Origin: Candidatus Daviesbacteria bacterium
GTDB taxonomy: Bacteria; Patescibacteriota; Microgenomatia; Daviesbacterales; UBA10151
DNA length: 7,639 bases
Reading direction: 5' to 3'
Assembly: GCA_003519445.1 (NCBI GenBank)
Contig: DOWS01000053.1
Location: 7,042 to 14,680, forward strand
A program made the translations under genes and the position numbers. How positions within the stretch are numbered: the stretch's first letter is position 1; each line of letters starts with the position of its first letter. The notes under the pieces were generated by a model, which was not told the DNA's origin, did no database searches, and worked only from the letters and a program-made list of their open reading frames with translations. Below are positions 1 through 6,211 of this stretch, in pieces.

Positions 1-1037
1 GTAATGGAATGGACCAGAAATACGGAGTATTTTTCCGCCGGATCAATTTGAGTCTGTAGAGGAAAAACCCGCTCCACTGTCCCCCACCCTTTTGTAGGAG
101 TTCCCACTACAACTCCGGTATGGTATTTTTTCAAAGAGGCAGCCATCATTTCTGCAGAAGATTGCGTATTATTATCAACTAAAATGACCATCTGTTTAAA
201 TTTATTTACCACAGCTAATTTGTCTGTCTGGGTTTTAAAAGGCAAATACTCGCCTTTTTTATAAAAATCAAAGCCGTATTGGCCTTTGCCCAGAAAAAAT
301 CCCAGAAAATAAGCAGTGGCATCAATGGCCCCGCCGACATTGCCCCTTAAATCAAGGATCAAAGCTTGCAAATTGGAACTGCCTTGGTAAGCTTCCAGGG
401 CTTTTTGAAATTCATCAAGCGATGTAGGCGTGAATTTCTTAAACTGCAGGTATAAAATTTCCGGGGTTGCCAGTTTGGTAAAAACAGCCGGCTCCACCCC
501 TTTTTCATCATACCGCTTTTTTTGATCTTCTTTGCTCAAAACATCCTTGGCATAAATAATTGTTTTATCCTTTTTAAGCTCTTCCGGCATCTTTTCATAA
601 GCTTTTTTTACTGCCTCTTCTGATGCGCCTTTGGCCAGCCCCAAGTCTTTATATAAATCTTTTTCCGGATTAATATTTTCCACCGTATTTTTCAAAGCAA
701 TTTCCTGTTTTTGGGTAAAAAGCCCGCTTCTGCCGGCCGGGGCTAAACTGGCGAGCACCTCTTTCGAAACAGTAACTGCCTGTTCTTTGCTGATTTTTGC
801 TGCTATCTTGGCCAGATCCTCTCTGGTCTGGATTTTATCTGCTTTGAGGGATAACCTGAAAAGCTCTAGGATTTGTGCATCAGAGAGATTTTCCCAGTAG
901 TTTTCTTTGATCTTGTCATAAATTTCCAAAACAAAAATCTGGTTGAAGTTTTGAGGGGCATTCTTAAAAAAGAAATAACCCGCTCCTGCGCTAAGAGCAA
1001 AAATCAACAAAATAACAAGAAGTACCTTTTTGAACAT
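1..1037 (-). CDS. S41 family (C-terminal processing) peptidase with a J-domain-like insert, 3' end outside the window
   Basis: Translated by hand on the minus strand from ATG at 1037; 345 residues are visible and the frame stays open to base 1. Residues 4-24 form a hydrophobic N-terminal anchor, so the bulk should lie outside the membrane. Residues 35-125 are a mostly helical N-terminal region. Residues 128-180 resemble a J domain: YKDLGLAKGASEEAVKKAY, then VLSKEDQKKRYDEKG, with no HPD. No PDZ glycine-rich pattern is seen. The S41 core follows: YLQFKKF near 201, ILDLRGNVGG (227-236), and QSSAE with the presumed nucleophile Ser293. The family's dyad lysine, normally 25 residues on in a GKG context, is replaced by Trp318 (TKGWG), with Lys316 two residues earlier. 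S41 proteases trim secreted or envelope proteins; whether this one is active is uncertain. It is divergent from the DUF475 gene. No Shine-Dalgarno precedes the start. Confidence 0.93.
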   Translation of the reverse strand, partial: MFKKVLLVILLIFALSAGAGYFFFKNAPQNFNQIFVLEIYDKIKENYWENLSDAQILELFRLSLKADKIQTREDLAKIAAKISKEQAVTVSKEVLASLAPAGRSGLFTQKQEIALKNTVENINPEKDLYKDLGLAKGASEEAVKKAYEKMPEELKKDKTIIYAKDVLSKEDQKKRYDEKGVEPAVFTKLATPEILYLQFKKFTPTSLDEFQKALEAYQGSSNLQALILDLRGNVGGAIDATAYFLGFFLGKGQYGFDFYKKGEYLPFKTQTDKLAVVNKFKQMVILVDNNTQSSAEMMAASLKKYHTGVVVGTPTKGWGTVERVFPLQTQIDPAEKYSVFLVHSI

Positions 1038-1061
1038 AGAGTATTCTAGTATAATAGACTG
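1038..1061. promoter_or_regulatory. Divergent promoter pair between the S41 peptidase and DUF475 genes
   Basis: Only 24 bases separate the two ATG codons. On the plus strand TATAAT lies at 1050-1055, six bases before ATG 1062. On the minus strand TAGAAT lies at 1048-1043, five bases before ATG 1037. Both would place transcription starts at or next to the start codon, giving leaderless mRNAs. The two -10 boxes are one base apart, so polymerase could probably open only one at a time. No convincing -35 box is seen for either. Inference from sequence alone. Confidence 0.6.
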
Positions 1062-1973
1062 ATGGATATTTTATCAATCATCTTGATTGTGGCAGGACTG
1101 ATACTTTTTGAAACAATTACTTCTATTGATAATGCCATTATTAATGCCGATGTACTTTCCACTATGGGCAAGAAAGCCAGAAAATGGTTTTTGCTCTGGG
1201 GGATTATCATTGCTGTTTTCTTAATCAGGGGAGCTCTGCCCTGGGTTATAGTCTGGGTTACTAATCCCTCCCTTGGTCCTCTGGGAGCCCTTACAGCAGC
1301 CTTAAGCTCTGATCCGGCAGTGGTGGCGGCTATTGAGCACTCGGCGCCTATGCTTTTATCCGGGGGAGGAGTATTTTTGATCTTTTTATTTTTTCACTGG
1401 CTTTTTTTAGAGCCCAAAAGTTACGGCTTGCGGGGTGAGAGATTTTTCCATACCCACGGGGTCTGGTTTTATGCTACAGTTTCTATAATTTTGTCGCTGG
1501 TTGTCTATTTGGCCATAGGTATAAATCCCTGGATGGCTTTTGGGGCGGTGGTAGGTTCAACTGCTTTTTTTATCACTCACGGGTTTAAGGAAAATGCCAA
1601 GCAAAATGAGGAAAAGTTACTGTCAAGCACCCAGTCGGATGTGGCCAAGATTTTTTATCTGGAAGTGATAGACGCCACTTTTTCCATAGACGGGGTTATT
1701 GGGGCTTTTGCCTTTACCCTGTCTGTCCCCTTGATTTTGCTGGGCAACGGGATTGGGGCAATAGTGGTCAGGCAGTTAACGGTTTCCAATATAGACAGGA
1801 TTAAAAAATATGTTTTCTTAAAAAACGGAGCCATGTATTCTATTTTGGTTTTGGGGACTATTATGTTGCTGGATTCTTTTGGTTTTCATATCCCCTCCTG
1901 GTTTTCCCCCCTTGCCACGGCCTCCATTGTGGGTTATTTCTTCCTAAAATCCAGAAGGGTTTTACCACATTGA
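1062..1973 (+). CDS. DUF475 / TerC-like integral membrane protein
   Basis: A polytopic membrane protein of 303 residues with about seven to nine hydrophobic segments. The N-terminal motif FETITSIDNAIINADVL (16-32) and the second motif YLEVIDATFSIDGVIGAFAFT (from about 199) form the duplicated acidic-residue pattern typical of TerC-superfamily proteins. E17, D23, N24, E201, D204 and D210 are candidate metal-site residues. LGNGIGAIVVRQLTV (227-241) and the following YVFLKNGAMYS are typical of the DUF475 branch. TerC relatives have been linked to manganese export and to metallating secreted proteins; a metal transport role here is inference from the superfamily. The start is supported by the TATAAT six bases upstream and by the full N-terminal motif. 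There is no Shine-Dalgarno. The stop TGA lies inside the -35 box of the next gene. Confidence 0.93.
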   Translation: MDILSIILIVAGLILFETITSIDNAIINADVLSTMGKKARKWFLLWGIIIAVFLIRGALPWVIVWVTNPSLGPLGALTAALSSDPAVVAAIEHSAPMLLSGGGVFLIFLFFHWLFLEPKSYGLRGERFFHTHGVWFYATVSIILSLVVYLAIGINPWMAFGAVVGSTAFFITHGFKENAKQNEEKLLSSTQSDVAKIFYLEVIDATFSIDGVIGAFAFTLSVPLILLGNGIGAIVVRQLTVSNIDRIKKYVFLKNGAMYSILVLGTIMLLDSFGFHIPSWFSPLATASIVGYFFLKSRRVLPH

Positions 1974-1997
1974 CAAAAAGCTATTTTGTGCTAGAAT
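1970..1997 (+). promoter_or_regulatory. Near-consensus sigma-70-type promoter for the 2004 gene
   Basis: A perfect TTGACA at 1970-1975 overlaps the DUF475 stop codon. A 16-base spacer leads to an extended -10, TGc-TAGAAT, with the hexamer at 1992-1997. Six bases separate the hexamer from ATG 2004, so the expected start of transcription falls on or next to the start codon, implying a leaderless mRNA. This is the strongest promoter in the window by consensus match. Confidence 0.75.
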
Positions 1998-2003
1998 TTC
2001 GTT

Positions 2004-2600
2004 ATGTCAGAAGTAGAAACACAACCTGATCCGTCTCTAGTTAGAAGTTTGATGGATACCCATGTGGACGAGGAACACGGGGTGGTTGATTTGAGAGCGG
2101 TTATGGCTGATTTGGTTGGGCAAAGAAGGAATCCCCTAGATGAGTTTAGAGCTTTATTGCAGAAACCGGGAGTGCCTGGTGGGCACCATTACTATGCTGT
2201 GCAGGGATTGAGGTCCTTGGCATTAGCAGAAGGATTGTCACTGGAAGATAGCCGGTTTTTACTTGTGCAAACAAGAAGACTAACAGAAAGCCCGGTAGCT
2301 ATCTTTGATGATGGTTATTACGATACTCTGGGAGTTTTGAGTGCATGGTCCAATAGTGCTCCTGCGCTAGTGGAGTGGGCAGAGGAGACATTAACAAAAA
2401 AAGATATTTACAACTGGAGATGGTTAGCGGGTTTTGCACTAGGCAGGTATTGGAATGGAGGAAAAAGACCGTTATCTGGTAGGATTATAGATAGGTTTCA
2501 AGCAGAGATTGTGGGTGAGGAAGATCTGCATAGAAAAGGGCAAATGGAAGAAATGGCAGCAAATTTTAGGCGATCGTGTCAACCTAGTCCAACTTCTTAA
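2004..2600 (+). CDS. Hypothetical protein, family not recognised
   Basis: A soluble protein of 198 residues with no signal peptide or membrane segment. I do not recognise a family. The N-terminus is acidic (MSEVETQPDP...). From about residue 60 the sequence looks helical, with a tryptophan-rich stretch (WSNSAP, then LVEWAEETL, then YNWRWLAGFALGRYWNGG). This could suggest a HEAT/ARM-like helical repeat, but that is only an impression. There are no obvious catalytic motifs, cysteine pairs or nucleotide-binding loops. Reality of the gene is supported by the near-consensus promoter immediately upstream, the ATG at the expected leaderless position, and the compact fit between the DUF475 stop and the convergent membrane-protein gene, whose stop lies 3 bases beyond this one. 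A possible lineage-specific protein. Confidence 0.78.
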   Translation: MSEVETQPDPSLVRSLMDTHVDEEHGVVDLRAVMADLVGQRRNPLDEFRALLQKPGVPGGHHYYAVQGLRSLALAEGLSLEDSRFLLVQTRRLTESPVAIFDDGYYDTLGVLSAWSNSAPALVEWAEETLTKKDIYNWRWLAGFALGRYWNGGKRPLSGRIIDRFQAEIVGEEDLHRKGQMEEMAANFRRSCQPSPTS

Positions 2601-2603
2601 TTT

Positions 2604-4292
2604 TTACCAGAAAATTAGGTTTTTGGAGTTTTGCTGGTATTTTTGCACAAAAGGATTAATTTGGGCCATTAACAAATTGGCAGTTGGAGAACCGGGAAAA
2701 ACTGCCAAGGCTTTTTCAATAAATTTTCTACCGTTTTCCGTTTGACCGATATTTAACAAAAACATCCCCATCCTGATATATGACAAATGATTGTCAAATG
2801 AATAAGCTTCCGTGGTAATTTTTTCAGGGGTGATTTCATAGAGCCTTTGGTCTTCCAAAACGGTTTCTTTAACATAAACCACCATATAATCATCAATATA
2901 GGCCAGTTTCCAGGTTGGATCTTTTGAAAGCGATTGTAAAAAGCTTCTTCCCCAAGGTGTTTGATCCGTATGCGAGAAAATGACTGTTTCAAGGGTCAAA
3001 TTTTGTTCTAGCGCTTTAAATTTGGAAAAGTCGGATTGACTTGGGATGTATACTTCCTGAAAAAACTTTTTGGGATAAGCTTCAGGCCTGCCGTCCACAA
3101 AAACTTTGTAAACAGGAAAGCCGCGGTAAATCAAATAACTGCCAATGTCAAAATTATTATAAAAAGGCTGGGGTAGATTATTATCCAAAGCAAAATCCAC
3201 TGCTTCTTTGGCACTTTCAATCAGTTTTAAACCCGGCCGGTAAGGTGAGTCCGTATATCTATAATAATTGCCACTTAGATAAAGATAGCTTTCCCCCAAA
3301 AGCAGCACAACAAACCCCAAAAAAAGATATTTGGATATTTTGATTGGACCAATCATTTGTATAATAGCCGGAAGAGTTAAAAAAACCAAATATGGGAAGC
3401 TGCGGACATTCAGCAGGGCTAAAGATACCCCCAAAGATGCCAGCAGGATATTTTTTACATCAAACTTTTTTTTAAGTAATCCAAGCAAAAGTATAAAGGA
3501 GGCCAGCCCAATTGATAATTTAACAAACAGGAAATTCCTGTCTGCAAAATTAATGCTTTCCAGTAAAAACATGGTCTGGTTTTCCACAATGCTATAACCA
3601 TAGTTACTGGTAACATTTAACGGATAAAGAAGACCTGTCAAGCCATTGGGATTAATAAAACTGACCCCACCCGATAGTAAGAAAATAAAAACAAGTAATT
3701 TTATGTTTACACCCTTGGGGTGGAAGCGTAAATACTGAATGCCAAAATAAAGGATATAAATACCCTGTAGAAGTAGGCCTACAAAAAAGTAAATGTGGGT
3801 GTTTATCCAAAGAAGCTGAATAAGGGGAAGAAGAAAAATCAGTTTTGTTCTGCTTTTTGAAAATCTATCCAGAATATAAAGAGTGAGCGCGGTAAAAAGA
3901 AAGCTGAAAATCTCAGGGCGTAGCTCCAGACGCTCCCGCAAAACATGAAAAAAAATAAAACCCAAAGGCAAAAGAAAAAACGCTTTTTCTTTGGGCACTG
4001 TTTTTAAAACCAGAAAAACAGACAGCAGGATTACCAGCATTTTAAGAATCAGTAAGGCTTGTAAGCCAAAAGCTTGAGAGAAAAAATAGGCCATTACTCC
4101 AAAAAGCCAATGTGTATTAACATATTTAAAATCCGGGTTGGTATAGGAAAAAAGATTGGTTTTGGGAATTGATCCTACCTGTAGGATAATCTCCCCTATT
4201 TTCAAGTGCCTACCCAAATCCTGATCAAAAGAAAAGTCTGTTCTAAATAAAAAGGAAAAGACAAAAATAAGCAGTAAAATTTTTTGCCACAT
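2604..4292 (-). CDS. GT-C-like polytopic membrane protein with soluble C-terminal domain
   Basis: 562 residues. Residues 1-335 hold about nine to eleven hydrophobic segments. The first loop carries FDQDLGRHLKIGE (22-34), then IPKTNLFSYTNPD and NTHWLFG (59-65). An acidic first loop followed by a P-x-x-x-x-FSYT and HW pattern is typical of GT-C fold glycosyltransferases and relatives that use polyprenyl-linked sugars. RLELRPEIFS (121-130) and WINTH (162-166) are further conserved-looking spots. The outer C-terminal part contains YNNFDIGSYLIYRG (378-391) and KVFVDGRPEAYP (396-407), which I associate with uncharacterised bacterial membrane proteins of this type. Residues about 502-545 look like one TPR-like helical hairpin. 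A sugar-transfer role in the envelope is inference. The gene starts 3 bases after the reductase stop, so they are probably cotranscribed; only a weak AGGA lies upstream of the start. Confidence 0.82.
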   Translation of the reverse strand: MWQKILLLIFVFSFLFRTDFSFDQDLGRHLKIGEIILQVGSIPKTNLFSYTNPDFKYVNTHWLFGVMAYFFSQAFGLQALLILKMLVILLSVFLVLKTVPKEKAFFLLPLGFIFFHVLRERLELRPEIFSFLFTALTLYILDRFSKSRTKLIFLLPLIQLLWINTHIYFFVGLLLQGIYILYFGIQYLRFHPKGVNIKLLVFIFLLSGGVSFINPNGLTGLLYPLNVTSNYGYSIVENQTMFLLESINFADRNFLFVKLSIGLASFILLLGLLKKKFDVKNILLASLGVSLALLNVRSFPYLVFLTLPAIIQMIGPIKISKYLFLGFVVLLLGESYLYLSGNYYRYTDSPYRPGLKLIESAKEAVDFALDNNLPQPFYNNFDIGSYLIYRGFPVYKVFVDGRPEAYPKKFFQEVYIPSQSDFSKFKALEQNLTLETVIFSHTDQTPWGRSFLQSLSKDPTWKLAYIDDYMVVYVKETVLEDQRLYEITPEKITTEAYSFDNHLSYIRMGMFLLNIGQTENGRKFIEKALAVFPGSPTANLLMAQINPFVQKYQQNSKNLIFW

Positions 4293-4295
4293 AAT

Positions 4296-4964
4296 TTAGT
4301 ATCCTGTAAAATTCTCAATGTTAATGTTACTTATGTCAACCCCTGCTTTCAGTAAAGCCTTTTGGACTGCTTCTACCATAACCGGAGGGCCAACCACAAA
4401 ATAAAGATTTTCATTTAAGGCGGGAAAGTATTCTTTGATAAATCCCGCATCTATTTTTCTTTTTTCCCCTGTCCAAGCCTGATCTTCAGTCATGGTAAGG
4501 ATTAATTTAAGATTTGGGATATTTTTTAGTTCTTGCAGATAAGCGCTGGAATTTTGATCTCTGTTTGAATATAAAAGAGTTATTTTGTATGGCAGCTTTT
4601 GTTCTGTGACATATCTTAACATGCTTATATATGGAGTTATGCCTATGCCTCCGGCAATAAAAACTAAAGGTTTGGAAATATCTTGCGGTAAAATAAATGA
4701 TCCGGAAATGGGACCCAGCTCTATTTGTGCGCCAATTGCTAACTTTTGTAGAGAGTTTTTAAAATCGCTGTCACGAAGTCTGGTGGCAATAGAAATAATC
4801 CCTTTTTCATCAGGAGAATTAACAATAGAGAAATGCTTTGTGGAATTTGCTATTCTAACAGAAGTATATTGTCCGGGTTTAAAAGTAAAGGGTTCGGAGG
4901 TTGTAAAAGTTACTTGCAGGGTTCCCTCGGCTATTTCTTTTTTATCAATGATTTTAGCATTCAT
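4296..4964 (-). CDS. Ferredoxin-NADP reductase-type FAD/NAD(P) oxidoreductase
   Basis: 222 residues, the size of a bare FNR module. The FAD-binding barrel has KPGQYTSVRI (29-38) and KHFSIVNSP (43-51), the equivalent of RxYSxxxxP with Lys-His-Phe-Ser in place of Arg-x-Tyr-Ser. GPISGSF (84-90) is the flavin phosphate/glycine segment. The nucleotide-binding half has FIAGGIGITP (102-111), LLYSNR (130-135), VGPPVMVEAV (191-200) and a C-terminal ENFTGY (217-222). It should move electrons between NAD(P)H and a partner through FAD. No 2Fe-2S, haem or FMN domain is fused, and no partner ferredoxin or flavodoxin is in the window, so the acceptor is unknown. It is first in a two-gene unit with the GT-C-like gene and divergent from fic. 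The upstream repeat unit begins on its start codon, and there is no Shine-Dalgarno. Confidence 0.92.
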   Translation of the reverse strand: MNAKIIDKKEIAEGTLQVTFTTSEPFTFKPGQYTSVRIANSTKHFSIVNSPDEKGIISIATRLRDSDFKNSLQKLAIGAQIELGPISGSFILPQDISKPLVFIAGGIGITPYISMLRYVTEQKLPYKITLLYSNRDQNSSAYLQELKNIPNLKLILTMTEDQAWTGEKRKIDAGFIKEYFPALNENLYFVVGPPVMVEAVQKALLKAGVDISNINIENFTGY

Positions 4965-4991
4965 GCGCGATAGAATGCGCGATTATTGCGC
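4964..4991 (+). repeat. 28-bp repeat unit, copy 1 (upstream of fic)
   Basis: Reads TGCGCGATA, GAA, then TGCGCGATTATTGCGC. It matches the unit at 6071-6098 at 24 of 28 positions. Inside it are two direct copies of TGCGCGAT and an inverted TATTGCGC, so GCGCGATA can pair with TATTGCGC (8 positions with one G-T wobble). It occupies the reductase-fic intergenic region and touches the reductase start codon, as an operator might. Confidence 0.85.
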
Positions 4992-4997
4992 TATTGT

Positions 4998-5015
4998 ATG
5001 ATATAATGCTATCAT
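4998..5015 (+). promoter_or_regulatory. fic promoter: extended -10 inside an inverted repeat
   Basis: TATAAT at 5002-5007 preceded by TGa (4999-5001) is an extended -10. The expected start of transcription is near 5013-5015, giving a leader of under ten bases before ATG 5022, with no Shine-Dalgarno. The arms ATGATA (4998-5003) and TATCAT (5010-5015) form a perfect inverted repeat with a 6-base centre that covers the -10, as an operator for a dimeric regulator would. A weak minus-strand -10 (TACAAT, plus-strand ATTGTA at 4994-4999) could serve the reductase gene. Confidence 0.6.
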
Positions 5016-5021
5016 AAACTT

Positions 5022-6080
5022 ATGTTTGAACCAAGGTATCAAATCAGCCCCAAAACCCTATCCAATATGACGGAAATCGCTGAGATCAAGGCCGTGGTAG
5101 AGCGTTCACGGGTGCTTCCCTTAAACGAGGCCCAGCTGCGAAGACAAGCCATTTTACGCATGGCTCATACCTCCACCTCAATTGAAGGCAATAAACTGGC
5201 TCAATTTGAAGTGGGTAAAATAATCGAGGGTAAGCCTGTCAGGGGCGCTCAAAAAGACATCCTGGAGGTGGAAAATTATTACAAAGCCTTAAGGATTTTA
5301 GAGGACATGGCTAAAACGAAAAAAGATATTACAGAAGATGAGGTTTTAAAACTGCATGGAATAGTTATTGCAGGTTTGGTGGAAAAAGAAAAAATAGCTA
5401 AATTCAGACACGGAGATGTATATGTTTTGGATGATTTAGGAGACGGACGGGAAATGCTACGGTTTAAAGCTCCTTCTGTATCAAAGGTGGCTAAACTAAT
5501 TGAAGATCTTTTTGTTTGGCTTAAACAATCAAAAAAAACAGGAACTCATCCTATTGTGAGAGCTGCTATCCTGCATTTGCAGTTTGTGACTATTCACCCA
5601 TTTACCGATGGAAACGGCCGTGTGGCAAGACTCTTGACCCAGCTTCAGCTTTACAGGGACAGTTGGGATTTTAGGAAAATCCTGGTTTTGGAGGATTATT
5701 ATAACCGCGACCGGATGTCTTATTATAATGCTGAAAATAAGGCCCAAGGAAAAAATTATTCACAGGACATGGATTTTACAGTCTGGCTTGAGTATTTTAC
5801 CAACGGCTTTTTAATCGAAGCAAGAAAAGCTTTGGAACAAATTCAGTCAATAGGCTTTGGTAAGGTTTCCAAAAAAAGCGAACAGATTTTCCTGAATAAA
5901 GATGACATTCAAATTATGGATTTTCTGTCTACTACCGGCAGAATAACATCCGGAGATGTGGTTGATATTTTAAAAGTGGCCAAGCGGACTGCCCAGCTTA
6001 AGCTTAAAAACCTAACTGATAAGGGTTTACTTAAATTAAACGGTAAAGGTCCATCCAGTTATTATACAATTGCGCAATAG
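5022..6080 (+). CDS. Fic family AMP-transferase with C-terminal winged helix
   Basis: 352 residues. The catalytic motif HPFTDGNGR (192-200) is complete, with His192 as the base and a full DGNGR loop for the nucleotide phosphates, so AMP transfer to protein hydroxyls is the expected activity. RHGDVYVLDD followed by MLRFKAPS (about 129-152) is the flap/target-docking region. The motif S51-T-S-I-E55-G56 fits the (S/T)xxxE(G/N) inhibitory helix, placed N-terminally as in class II Fic proteins, so activity is probably self-restrained. Residues about 288-352 look like a winged helix (ITSGDVVDILKVAKRTAQLKL, then GLLKL and a YYTI wing) and may bind DNA, perhaps its own promoter. No separate antitoxin gene is adjacent. 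The start at 5022 follows an extended -10 with no Shine-Dalgarno. The final codons and the stop lie inside the downstream 28-bp repeat. Confidence 0.97.
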   Translation: MFEPRYQISPKTLSNMTEIAEIKAVVERSRVLPLNEAQLRRQAILRMAHTSTSIEGNKLAQFEVGKIIEGKPVRGAQKDILEVENYYKALRILEDMAKTKKDITEDEVLKLHGIVIAGLVEKEKIAKFRHGDVYVLDDLGDGREMLRFKAPSVSKVAKLIEDLFVWLKQSKKTGTHPIVRAAILHLQFVTIHPFTDGNGRVARLLTQLQLYRDSWDFRKILVLEDYYNRDRMSYYNAENKAQGKNYSQDMDFTVWLEYFTNGFLIEARKALEQIQSIGFGKVSKKSEQIFLNKDDIQIMDFLSTTGRITSGDVVDILKVAKRTAQLKLKNLTDKGLLKLNGKGPSSYYTIAQ

Positions 6081-6098
6081 CTTGCGCGATTATTGCGG
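6071..6098 (+). repeat. 28-bp repeat unit, copy 2 (end of fic)
   Basis: Reads TGCGCAATA, GCT, then TGCGCGATTATTGCGG; 24 of 28 positions match copy 1 at 4964. It encodes the last Fic residues and the TAG stop. CGCAATA (6073-6079) and TATTGCG (6091-6097) can form a perfect 7-bp hairpin with an 11-base loop. No T-tract follows, so it is not a typical intrinsic terminator. ATTGCGCAAT at 6069-6078 is itself a perfect palindrome. Confidence 0.85.
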
Positions 6099-6111
6099 GG
6101 TAAATTGCCAC

Positions 6112-6140
6112 TTGATTTTTAGTCAGAGGAATGAGATAAT
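6112..6140 (+). promoter_or_regulatory. Promoter of the RRM protein gene
   Basis: TTGATT at 6112-6117, a 17-base spacer, then GATAAT at 6135-6140 preceded by TGa. Transcription is expected to begin near 6147, giving a leader of about 63 bases, the longest in the window. Confidence 0.65.
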
Positions 6141-6171
6141 TATATGATTGTGTTGAGTGTAATTATTTAAT

Positions 6172-6211
6172 TCACCTCACGCGAAGAAAAGAAAGTGAGG
6201 TGATTTTTTTT
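6172..6211 (+). promoter_or_regulatory. Leader hairpin that sequesters the Shine-Dalgarno and ends in eight T's
   Basis: TCACCTCAC (6172-6180) and GTGAGGTGA (6195-6203) form a perfect 9-bp stem around a purine-rich 14-base loop (6181-6194). The 3' arm contains the Shine-Dalgarno GAGGTGAT (6197-6204), and T's occupy 6204-6211, up to the second base of the TTG start. The structure could act as a translation lock, an intrinsic terminator/attenuator, or both. The 5' arm mimics the anti-Shine-Dalgarno of 16S rRNA. A weaker alternative pairing, TGAGTG (6154-6159) with CACCTCA (6173-6179, one bulged C), would free the Shine-Dalgarno. Structure is read from sequence; function is inference. Confidence 0.7.

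Noticed and set aside
631..900. Plus-strand open frame of 89 codons
   Set aside because: Antisense to the S41 peptidase, which has clear family motifs; no promoter or ribosome binding site.
2509..2745. Plus-strand open frame of 78 codons across the convergent gene ends
   Set aside because: Overlaps the 3' ends of two better-supported genes and has no recognisable motif or start signal.
4585..5001. Plus-strand open frame of 138 codons opposite the reductase gene
   Set aside because: Mirror of a gene with full FNR motifs; its composition follows the antisense codons.
5526..5537. Run of eight A's inside fic as a possible frameshift site
   Set aside because: The frame is intact on both sides and the Fic motif follows in frame; a homopolymer alone is weak evidence.
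6073..6097. Hairpin at the fic stop as an intrinsic terminator
   Set aside because: The stem is good but is followed by GGGTAAA rather than T's; better explained as part of the 28-bp repeat.
4964..6098. The repeats around fic as a CRISPR or toxin-antitoxin array
   Set aside because: Only two units about 1.1 kb apart, no regular spacers, no cas genes, and no separate antitoxin gene.
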